Origin: an uncultured Lachnospiraceae bacterium | Lineage (GTDB): Bacteria; Bacillota; Clostridia; Lachnospirales; Lachnospiraceae | Length of the DNA stretch: 64,000 bases | NCBI GenBank assembly: GCA_930972465.1 | Contig: CAKNHF010000003.1 | Span: forward strand, 87,217-151,216 | Reading direction: 5' to 3' | Shown: one piece after another, positions 7,847 to 17,300 of the stretch | Numbering within the stretch: the first letter of the stretch is position 1 | How the letters are laid out: every line of letters begins with the position of its first letter | Notes under the pieces: model-generated | Seen by the model: only the letters and a program-made list of their open reading frames with translations | Told to the model about the DNA's origin: nothing | The model's database searches: none | Program-made: the position numbers and the translations under genes

Positions 7847-10800
7847 ATGAAAGTTATCAAAAAGTGCGTCGCGGCAGCAGCAGCGGCAGCACTCACCCTG
7901 ACGTCACTGCCGGCAGCACCTGCGGTAACGGTGCAGGCGGCAGATGGTGTGGATCAGACGGTCCGGCTGGAACCCTGGAACGCGTCAACGTTCAACGATA
8001 CGAACGGTGACGGTCTGGGCGAGTTTGAGGGCTGGGGAACTTCGCTCTGCTGGTGGGCCAACAGAATCGGTTACAGCGAAGCGCTGACGTCTCAGGCGGC
8101 AGATTTGTTCTTCAGTGAGAACGGTCTGAACATGAACATCGGCCGCTACAACGTGGGAGGCGGCGACGCTCCTCACGAGATCGAGGAAGTGCCTGTAAAT
8201 GAAAAGGCGCAGTTCTACGATCTGGAGACAGACGGGCGGACACCGGAGTATGCCGGAACGAGCATGGAGGTCAATGACATTACTGAAATGCAGAGTGTAC
8301 AGTTCTCTAAATCAGATGCGGATTTCGGTTTTACAAAGGGAACGAATGTAGGTACATTCAAAGCGATCGGATGGATCAATGAACTCGGTGATGAGGCCGG
8401 TCAGGGAGACAACCTTCATTACACGGTGAATGTGGAGGAAGAAGGAACCTATACGGTGAAACTGCTTCTTACTCTGTCAGGTTCCAATGAGAGAGCCGTC
8501 GCGATCCGTGTAAACGGAACAGATGATTACGTTGTTGACGCAGATACAGTTAATGCGAACGTAATCGCATCCGGCAGCAACAATATGCTCTTTTCCGTCG
8601 CAATCAGCGATGTGGCGCTGAATGCCGGCGAAAATACCATTGACATCGGCGGTTCAGGCGACTGGACACTGGACTTCGTGAAGATGGCAGTGATCAAATC
8701 CGGCGAAGAAGGTGTTGTTCCGGAAGAAGATGAGTTCGCACATGCAGAGCACATCATCCGTTCGGACGGAGGCGTGCCGGGATACTGCACAGATGTAACA
8801 AAGATGGATCCGGATAAGGATGAAAGCTATTACATTAATGATCTGGGATTTGACCAGGCAGATGCGGAATGCGGTTATGCATGGAATTATGACTGGGAAG
8901 CAGATATCAACCAGATCAATGTGCTGAAAGCGGCAGCGGTTGCCAGCGGAGAGGAGTTTATCGCGGAGGCATTCTCCAACTCACCGCCGTACTTTATGAC
9001 AGTCAGCGGATGCTCTTCAGGAAACACGGATTCCAATAAGGATAATCTGAGAGAGGATTCCTATAAGGCATTTGCAAAGTATATGGCAGATGTGATCGAG
9101 CACTGGGAAGACGAGGGAGTGATCGATTTCCAGAGTACAGATCCGATGAATGAGCCCAATACAAATTACTGGGGCGCATACAGCAACAAGCAGGAAGGCT
9201 GTCATTTCGATCCGGGCGATTCACAGTCAAATATTCTCATAGCATTGAACGAGGAACTGGAATCGAGAGGAATTGACATTATCATCTCCGGTACGGATGA
9301 GACAAGCATTGATACGCAGATTAATTCTTACAATGCACTGTCCGATGAGGCGAAGAATGTGATCAGCCGTATCGACACCCATTCCTACAGCGGCTCCAAC
9401 CGTGAAGGATTAAAAGAGCTGGCAGAAAGTGAGGGAAAAAATCTCTGGATGTCAGAGGTTGACGGAACTTACACGGCCGGAACAAATGCGGGTGAGATGA
9501 CAGCTGCACTTGGCCTGGCCCAGAGAATGATGACAGACGTCAATGGTCTCGGGGCATCCGCGTGGATCCTGTGGAATGCGATCGACATGCATGCAGATGG
9601 CAGCGAATACGGGCAGAGATGGGTAAATATGGGAAGCGCTAATGACTACCTGACCATCGATGACCTGGTAGAGGCATGGAAGCCCAATGCCGACAGCAGC
9701 TACTGGGGACTTGCAGCGGCGGATCATAATAATGAAGAAATCGTGCTTACCATGAAATATTACGGATACGGACAGCTGTCCAGATATATCCGTCCGGGGT
9801 ATACGATTATCGGTTCCAGCAGAGGAAACGTGCTCTCTGCTTATGATCCGGAAGGCGGCAAGGCAGTGATCGTTGCCCTGAATACTTCTGATAAGGATAA
9901 GACCTGGAAGTTTGATCTGTCTGCATTTGAGACAATGGGATCTGATATCACAGCGATCCGTACCAGCGGCACAATGGCGGATGGTGAGAAATGGGCGGAT
10001 GTGACAGACAGCGACAACATTGTAGCGGATACAGAGAACAGAGCCTTTACAGCGACAATGAAAGCCAACTCTATCACTACATATATCGTTGAGGGAGTAG
10101 GCGCAATCAGGGAGGATGCCGGTGAAGATACAAACCCGGCTGTATCAGAGATCGAGGTAGGTGCGGATCAGGTATCCGGTGGAAAAGTATGGAACGACGG
10201 AACAACCAATACTCCGCAGACTGTTATTGATGGAAACTATGAGACATACTATGACGGCGTGGATTCCGACGACGGAACACCGGGATACGTGATGTTTGAC
10301 TTGGGCGAGGCAAAGGAGATCGCGGCCTTCAGCTACGCGCCGAGAAACGGATTCTCAGACCGGATGATCGGGGCGACAATCTACGGCTCCCACAACGGAA
10401 CAGACTGGACTCCGATCTATACGATCGACAGTGCTCCGGCACAGGGATCAGATACATTTGTATACTACAGAGATTTCAACGATGGGAAAGCAGTAACATA
10501 CCAGTATGTCAAGATTGAGCGCGCGTCCGAGTGCAATATTTCCGAATTCAGCGTATACGAACTGGCAGGAAGCTTCACGGAACAGGAAGCTGTGACAGCA
10601 GTGACGTGGGAAGGTTCAGAGCCGAAGCTTCCGGAGACTGTAGAAGTGACGATGGAAGACGGAGAGACAAAAGAAGTTTCCGTAACATGGGATCTTGACA
10701 GTATCGACGTTGGCTGGGACGAAATGGATCTGTATGACTGTTATGCAGTAACAGGGACATCATCCGAAGTGAACGGAGCGTTTACCGGATATATCCTCTG

Positions 10801-13800
10801 CGCTCCGGATGAGCTGGAATATCTGATTGACTGTATGTCAGGAGATACTCCGGTAAAACGGGACAATGAGTATGTTTCACAGGTATGGACAGCCGCATCG
10901 GCTTTGGACAGCCTGCTGAATAAGGATTCTTCCGATCAGGCGAAGACAGCTGACAACAGCTGGGGTCTGACGACAGATCCGTCCGGACTGAATACCTGGG
11001 CTTACGAGCAGGGGACGACGACACCGCTGTATTCTTACGGATACTGGGCAAATCCAGATGTGGATATTACATATGATCTGACTCTTCCGGCAGGAAAGCA
11101 TGACATCATGCTGGGCGGATATGACTTCTGGAGCGGCCGTACAATGGATGTGTATTACTCCGTAGACGGCGGAGAGAAAGAAGAACTCTGCAAGCTGACG
11201 GTCAACCATGATACCGGAAGTATGGCGCAGGGTACGATCACTCTGGCAGAAGACGCGGTCGTTACAATCTCGGTTGAGAACGGCGGCGATGGCGATCCGG
11301 TTCTCGGCTGGATTTCCGTTAATGAGCACACAACATTTACAGATCCGGAAGACTATCTGAACGCGGCACTTGACCAGGTGGATATTCCGAACAAGGACGA
11401 TGTCCGCGGTAATATTACTCTTTCCGATCAGGTGAAAGTTGACGGTGAGACGGTCAATGTGACATGGGAGACAAGCCATCCCGAAATCGTGGATGTGGAA
11501 TCCCATGAAGTGGAAGGGTATGACGCAATGCCGGCCGGCGTTGTGACAAGACCTGCCGAAGATACAGAGGTCACAATGACAGCAACCCTTTCTTATGGAG
11601 AGGAGACAAGAACAAAAGAAATTACTCTGAACGTAAAGGCAGCGCCTGAAGAAATTTCAGAGGATGACTACACAGATTACTTCTTCGCATATTTTGCCGG
11701 AGAAGGATATTCCGACGGCGAGCAGATTTATTTCGCTTCAAGCCAGGACGGCCTGAACTGGGATGACCTGAACAACAATGAGCCGGTGCTTACTTCCACA
11801 CTTGGAGAAGAGGGAGTACGTGATCCGTTCATTATCCGTTCTCCGGAGGGAGATAAGTTCTACCTGATCGCTACGGATCTTAAGATCTACGGCAACGGCG
11901 ACTGGAACGCAGCACAGAACAGCGGCAGCCAGAGCCTGATGGTATGGGAGTCCACGGACCTTGTAAACTGGAGCGACCAGCGCATGGTGGAAGTATCCGC
12001 GGATATCGGAGCGGGCTGCACATGGGCTCCGGAGGCAACTTATGATCCGCTGACAGGAGAGTATGTTGTATACTGGGCATCCAGAACACCGTCTGTTGAC
12101 AACAAACAGCGTGTATATTACGCAAAGACGAGAGACTTCTATACATTTACAGAGCCTAAGCTGTATATTGAGAAAGATCAGTCAAGTATCGATACAACAA
12201 TGATCGAGAACGACGGAACATACTACCGATATACAAAGAATGAGGGCGACTCTACAAATGAACTCGGTGCACTTACAAAGACAATCTTCATTGAGAAGAG
12301 CGACAGTGTACTCGGTGATTTTACACAGATCCCGTCTGATTCACTGAACTCATCTGACAATCAGTGGGTTGAGGGACCGACGATCTTCAAGCTGAACAGT
12401 GACGATGCGGCAGAGGATACCTGGTGCCTGCTCGTTGATGATTTCGGTGGCATCGGATACTATCCGCTTCTTACAACTGATCTTGAGAGCGGAGAATTCA
12501 CAGCTCCGGAAGAAGGAACATTCAAGATGCCGTCCAGAGCAAGACACGGCACGCCGCTCAGGGTTACAGCAGAAGAATATGCACGCATCATGGCTGCATA
12601 CGGTTCACCGGAAGAAGTGGATACAGTGACAGTTATGGGCGAGACACCGGATCTTCCGGATACTGTAACAATCAATACAGGAACTGAAGAAGTTCAGAAA
12701 GCAGTAACATGGAATCTTGACGGAGTATCCTTCGAAGGAAATCCGTACAGCTATGTGACTGTTACGGGAACAGTGGAAGGCAGCACAGTGGAAGCGATCG
12801 CAAATGTACAGATCATTCCGGCGAACATAGAATATATGATCGACTGCAATAACCTGGATTCCGAGACATGGAAGCGCGTTGCGGAAGCAAGCAGCGGACT
12901 TCTGAATACAGAGGCTGCTGATCAGGCGAAGACAGAGGACAATACATGGGGTTACACAAGTATTGTCGGATCAGATAATTCAGCCGATATGACAGGCTTC
13001 GGCCAGAGCAGCGTTTCGAATCCGTACACAGGCGGATGGTGGGCACGCGGCGGAAAGAACATTACCTATCAGGTAACACTTCCGGCGGGCGATCATCAGA
13101 TTATGCTCGGATGCACCGGATGGTGGAGCATGGGACGTCAGATGGATGTTTACTATTCAGTAAACGGCGGAACAGAGACAAAACTCTGCGACTTCGATGC
13201 AGTGAACAGCCAGGAGAGATATGCTTCAGGCACGATTTCACTTGACGAAGAAGCACTTGTTACACTTACAGTGAAGAAAGCAGACGGCAATGATCCGATC
13301 TTAAGCTGGATCAGCGTGTCTGACGTGACAGAACCGGCAGCGCTTCAGATTACTGCGAACCCGGAAGATTACGCAGGTGTCAAAGGTGAAACAGCTGTAT
13401 TCACAGTTGCGGCAGAAGGAACAGGGTTAAGTTATCAGTGGCAGTATTGCAACGCAGCTTCCAGCATCTGGAGGGATTCCTCGATGGAAGGCAGCAACTC
13501 AGAGAACGTAAGCGTTCCGATTGCAAGCTATCGAGACGGACAGAAGTACCGCTGCGTTGTGACAGATGCTTACGGCAATACGGCAACATCAGATGCGGCA
13601 GTTCTGACCATGGTTGAACCGGAAGCTCCGAAGATTACAGGACAGCCGGCGGATTACACAGGAACAGTCGGCGAGACCGCAGTGTTTGAGGTTAAGGCAT
13701 CCGGCACAGGACTTACATATCAGTGGCAGTACCGCAATGCTTCAGGCGGCACATGGAGAAATTCGTCCATGGCAGGAAATGATGAGGCGTCGATCAGTGT

Positions 13801-14194
13801 TCCGATTACAAGTGCAAGAGACGGCCAGATGTATCGCTGCGTTGTAACCGGAGAAAACGGCGGAAGCGTAATATCAAATGTTGTTTACCTTACAGTAGGC
13901 ACAGTTGACACTACTCCGGTGATTACTGCTCAGCCTGAAGACTTTACAGGAGCATCCGGCGAGACCGCACAGTTTACTGTTCAGGCGACCGGCACAGGGC
14001 TTACATATCAGTGGCAGTACTGCAATGCAACATCAAATATCTGGAGAAATTCTTCAATGGAAGGAAATGATACAGATACGATCAGCGTAACAGCAGCAAG
14101 TTATCGTAACGGACAGAAATACCGTTGTATTGTAACTTCAGAGGATGGACGGAGTATAACCACAGAGACAGCAGTATTAAATGTTACTGAATAA
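7847..14194 (+). CDS. Giant secreted GH30-GH43 arabinogalactan-degrading enzyme with Ig tail
   Basis: 2115 residues with a signal peptide (cleavage probably after VQA, residue 31). Residues 40-690 form a GH30 TIM barrel plus beta-sandwich of the endo-beta-1,6-galactanase type: GWGTSLCWWANRIG (62-75), acid/base Glu436 in MNEPN, nucleophile Glu537 in MSEVDG. The barrel is interrupted at about 112-290 by a CBM35/CBM6-like sandwich. Then follow an F5/8C (CBM32) domain (about 760-910), a Big_4-type domain, an unassigned module (about 990-1160), an aBig_2 domain, a GH43 propeller (about 1272-1590; GVRDPFII, WAPEATYD, VEGPTIF), a second Big_4 domain, a second copy of the unassigned module (1661-1831), and three Ig-like repeats (1833-2115). 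No LPXTG or SLH. Ribosome site GGGAGGGAAGGAAG precedes the ATG. The GH30 subfamily is inferred from motifs. Confidence 0.85.
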   Translation: MKVIKKCVAAAAAAALTLTSLPAAPAVTVQAADGVDQTVRLEPWNASTFNDTNGDGLGEFEGWGTSLCWWANRIGYSEALTSQAADLFFSENGLNMNIGRYNVGGGDAPHEIEEVPVNEKAQFYDLETDGRTPEYAGTSMEVNDITEMQSVQFSKSDADFGFTKGTNVGTFKAIGWINELGDEAGQGDNLHYTVNVEEEGTYTVKLLLTLSGSNERAVAIRVNGTDDYVVDADTVNANVIASGSNNMLFSVAISDVALNAGENTIDIGGSGDWTLDFVKMAVIKSGEEGVVPEEDEFAHAEHIIRSDGGVPGYCTDVTKMDPDKDESYYINDLGFDQADAECGYAWNYDWEADINQINVLKAAAVASGEEFIAEAFSNSPPYFMTVSGCSSGNTDSNKDNLREDSYKAFAKYMADVIEHWEDEGVIDFQSTDPMNEPNTNYWGAYSNKQEGCHFDPGDSQSNILIALNEELESRGIDIIISGTDETSIDTQINSYNALSDEAKNVISRIDTHSYSGSNREGLKELAESEGKNLWMSEVDGTYTAGTNAGEMTAALGLAQRMMTDVNGLGASAWILWNAIDMHADGSEYGQRWVNMGSANDYLTIDDLVEAWKPNADSSYWGLAAADHNNEEIVLTMKYYGYGQLSRYIRPGYTIIGSSRGNVLSAYDPEGGKAVIVALNTSDKDKTWKFDLSAFETMGSDITAIRTSGTMADGEKWADVTDSDNIVADTENRAFTATMKANSITTYIVEGVGAIREDAGEDTNPAVSEIEVGADQVSGGKVWNDGTTNTPQTVIDGNYETYYDGVDSDDGTPGYVMFDLGEAKEIAAFSYAPRNGFSDRMIGATIYGSHNGTDWTPIYTIDSAPAQGSDTFVYYRDFNDGKAVTYQYVKIERASECNISEFSVYELAGSFTEQEAVTAVTWEGSEPKLPETVEVTMEDGETKEVSVTWDLDSIDVGWDEMDLYDCYAVTGTSSEVNGAFTGYILCAPDELEYLIDCMSGDTPVKRDNEYVSQVWTAASALDSLLNKDSSDQAKTADNSWGLTTDPSGLNTWAYEQGTTTPLYSYGYWANPDVDITYDLTLPAGKHDIMLGGYDFWSGRTMDVYYSVDGGEKEELCKLTVNHDTGSMAQGTITLAEDAVVTISVENGGDGDPVLGWISVNEHTTFTDPEDYLNAALDQVDIPNKDDVRGNITLSDQVKVDGETVNVTWETSHPEIVDVESHEVEGYDAMPAGVVTRPAEDTEVTMTATLSYGEETRTKEITLNVKAAPEEISEDDYTDYFFAYFAGEGYSDGEQIYFASSQDGLNWDDLNNNEPVLTSTLGEEGVRDPFIIRSPEGDKFYLIATDLKIYGNGDWNAAQNSGSQSLMVWESTDLVNWSDQRMVEVSADIGAGCTWAPEATYDPLTGEYVVYWASRTPSVDNKQRVYYAKTRDFYTFTEPKLYIEKDQSSIDTTMIENDGTYYRYTKNEGDSTNELGALTKTIFIEKSDSVLGDFTQIPSDSLNSSDNQWVEGPTIFKLNSDDAAEDTWCLLVDDFGGIGYYPLLTTDLESGEFTAPEEGTFKMPSRARHGTPLRVTAEEYARIMAAYGSPEEVDTVTVMGETPDLPDTVTINTGTEEVQKAVTWNLDGVSFEGNPYSYVTVTGTVEGSTVEAIANVQIIPANIEYMIDCNNLDSETWKRVAEASSGLLNTEAADQAKTEDNTWGYTSIVGSDNSADMTGFGQSSVSNPYTGGWWARGGKNITYQVTLPAGDHQIMLGCTGWWSMGRQMDVYYSVNGGTETKLCDFDAVNSQERYASGTISLDEEALVTLTVKKADGNDPILSWISVSDVTEPAALQITANPEDYAGVKGETAVFTVAAEGTGLSYQWQYCNAASSIWRDSSMEGSNSENVSVPIASYRDGQKYRCVVTDAYGNTATSDAAVLTMVEPEAPKITGQPADYTGTVGETAVFEVKASGTGLTYQWQYRNASGGTWRNSSMAGNDEASISVPITSARDGQMYRCVVTGENGGSVISNVVYLTVGTVDTTPVITAQPEDFTGASGETAQFTVQATGTGLTYQWQYCNATSNIWRNSSMEGNDTDTISVTAASYRNGQKYRCIVTSEDGRSITTETAVLNVTE
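13343..14191 (+). repeat. Triple Ig-like tail of the GH30-GH43 protein
   Basis: Three repeats of about 90 residues with the pattern PEDY-G-GETA-F, GTGL-YQWQY, IWR-SSM, RDGQ(K)YRCVVT. The second copy has Arg instead of Cys after WQY. The protein ends within a few residues of the last beta strand. Confidence 0.9.
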
Positions 14195-14322
14195 GCAAAA
14201 GAAAGAATACGGCAGGGAATTCCGTTCTTAACAGAGCCGGAACCTCTGCAGGAACAAAGTCACTCAAAAGGCAATCAGAGTCGAACATGACAGCAACAGA
14301 GTGACGGCAGAATGAATTACAG

Positions 14323-14356
14323 GTCCGCCAGATATCAGAGATGATATCCGGCGGAC
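14323..14356 (+). other. Stem-loop before the second giant gene
   Basis: GTCCGCC-A-GATATCA (14323-14337) pairs with TGATATC-C-GGCGGAC (14342-14356): 14 pairs, one mismatch, 4-base loop. No T-run follows, and the ATG is 23 bases downstream, so it is better read as an mRNA processing or stability structure than as a terminator. The rest of the 185-base gap shows no promoter. Confidence 0.6.
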
Positions 14357-14379
14357 TGTAGTCAAGGGAAAAGGAAATT

Positions 14380-17300
14380 ATGAAAATAAGAAGAAAAATC
14401 ATTGCCGGAATACTGGCGGCCTCAATGGTGGCTACAGCCGGCACTGTTCCTTCTGCAGCCCATGCGGAAGAGAATCCCGCAGATGGAGCTGAGCGTATCG
14501 TAGCTTCTCTGAATTTTGATGATGAAACTGTCGGGGATGCATCTGCAGTGACAAAATCCTGGGCGGATTATACAGGGAACATCACCTACGCGGAAGGGCG
14601 TACCGGGAAGGCGATTCAGCTGGACGGCTATGGACTGCGGCTGAATCAGAAAAATGTAGGAGCGGAATACACGGTGTCCATGTGGATGAAACATGACAGT
14701 GTACTGGCGGAAAACCAGCAGATCCTGTTCCTGGGACACGGGGACAGTTCATCGGAAAACTGGCTGGATATCGGCGGTGACCGCGGATCAAACAGAACCT
14801 ATGAAATATGGACGCGCAATACTACGGCGTCTTCCGAGATCAGCGGATGGAATTATCTTGATGAATCTGTTCCGCAGATTACAGGAGAATGGGTAATGCT
14901 TACAGTGACCGGCGACGGAAACAGTTTCCGCGCCTATGTCAACGGGCAGCAGGTCGAGCTGACCGGGGGCGGCATGACGGATGCTTCAATCCGGAATGCA
15001 GCCAATGTTCTGAACGGAGAGAATCAGGATATTTATGTCGGCGTCAATTACTGGGATACTGCTTTTTCGGGACTTGTGGATGATATCGTGGTTTATGGAG
15101 ACGATCTGTCAGCAGAAGAGATCAGTGCTCTGTATGAACAGCAGTATACGGAATATGTCGCTGAGCATCTGTCTCTGGGAGATCTGACTTCAGTCAGTGA
15201 AGATCTGACGCTTCCGGTATCGGATGCAGACGGTAAAGTGTCGATCGCATGGTCTTCAGATCATGAGGACATTATCTCGAATGACGGTACAGTGACACGG
15301 CCTCAGACAGATAAGGATGTCGAGGTGACGCTGACCGCGATATTTACATACGGCAGCGCCGAAATAAAGAAGGAATACACTGTAACCGTAAAACGGGAAG
15401 ATACGGCCGCAGATCTCGAGGAAGCGGCAGACGCGCTGACTCTCTGCACCGTAACAGCCGAGGATCTCAACCTTCCGTCAGAAGGAGAGAAAGGTACGGC
15501 GATCACATGGTCGTCATCGGATCCTGAAGTGATGACAGATGACGGAAAGATCGTTTCCCGTCCGGCGGCAGGAGAAGGAAATGCGGCGATTACGCTGACA
15601 GCGTCCATTTCAAAAAATGGCGCAGAAATAACAAAAGACTTTGAAGTGGAAGTGCTGGAAGAATATTACGGCTATATCTACGGATATATTACCGGGGACA
15701 ATGACCGTACAGGAAGCCTGCATCTGGCGTACAGCACAGACGGAGAGAATTATACGGCTCTGAATTCCAATGCTGGAATACACTTCGCAAAGATTGATAC
15801 CAATGACGGGACAAAAGATCTTTCAACCGGGATCCGGTTTACAGAGATCAGCCTGTTCCGGAAGGCGGACGGCAGCTTCGGCATGGCGGCGCCGCAGGGA
15901 AAGGACCAGAAGCAGGTATATATTTATGATTCCGAAGATCTGCTGACCTACAGCGGGGAAAGACTGATCGCAACGAACAGTGATCTGGGAAATGTATCGG
16001 ATGTCGCTGTCAAATACGACGCATCTGTCGGAGGTTATTACCTCTGCTGGACAGCTGCGGGAAGCCAGTACGCGAACGTGACAACAGATCTGAACACTTT
16101 CGGCGCAGCAGAGAATGCCGAGTACAGCAGGGACGAACTGAACGCAGACGCAAAAGTTCCGGACGGCGCAAAGAACGGCAGTGTGATCGGAGTCACAAAG
16201 GATGAGTATGAGACGATTCTCAACCATTTCGCAATGGCTGCCTATGTGTCAACAGAACAGCCGGAGGAAATAACCGTGGATACGGCGGCGGATGTGGAAG
16301 ACGCTCTGCCGGATACCGTGAGCGTATCATACGATGACGGATCTGCATCTGCTATGAATGTGGCCTGGGATGTGGACACCCCTGATTTCAGTAAAGCGGG
16401 GACCTATACAGTAACAGGCACGCTGAGTTCTTATGTGAATCCGCTGATCGAAGAACGTGCCGATCCGCAGATTATTTATGACGAAACAGATAAATGTTAC
16501 TACTTTACAGCGTCTTATCCGGCATACGGAAACGTGAACAACGGATATGACAGGATTATTTTAAGGAAAGCCGATACCATCAGCGGTCTTTCCGATGACA
16601 ATACGGAGATCACCATCTGGAAGGCTCCGTCAAGCGGACAGATGGCAAAACACGTATGGGCGCCGGAACTCCACAAAGTGGACGGCAGATGGTATGTATT
16701 TTTTGCGGCCGGCAATTCAGACAACATCTGGGCGATCCGCCCGTATGTGCTGGTATGCCAGGGAGATGATCCGTACGATCCGGACAACTGGGTGCAGGAA
16801 GACGGAACAGCGGAGATTCATGCCGCTACAAGTGAGGACAGTGCATATTTTCAGCACATGTCCCTGGACATGACTTATTTTACAGATGAAGATTCCGACG
16901 GTACAACGCATCACTATGTGATCTGGGCGGATATCATCGGGCAGTCAGCCCTGTATATGCAGGAAATCGATCCCGAGCGCCCGTGGGCGGGAACCGGAAA
17001 AGTGATCCAGCTGACCACCCCGGAATACGGATGGGAGCGCGACAGCGAGCGTGTAAATGAGGGACCGGCGATTCTGAAGCATGACGGCAGGATATTCTGT
17101 ACGTTCTCCGCATCAGGAACAGGACCGGAGTATTGTATCGGACTGCTTTATGCAGATGAAGATTCTGATCTTATGGATCCGGATTCATGGACAAAACTTT
17201 CATACCCCATCCTGACATCAGAGGACGTGCCGGGAGAATACGGACCGGGACATAATTCGTTTACGGTTGACGCTGACGGCAATCCGGTGTTTGTATATCA

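Noticed and set aside
7847-14194. Frameshift or assembly fusion as the reason for the very large genes
   Set aside because: All five frames are open without interruption, domains follow each other with normal linkers, and each has one signal peptide and one tail.
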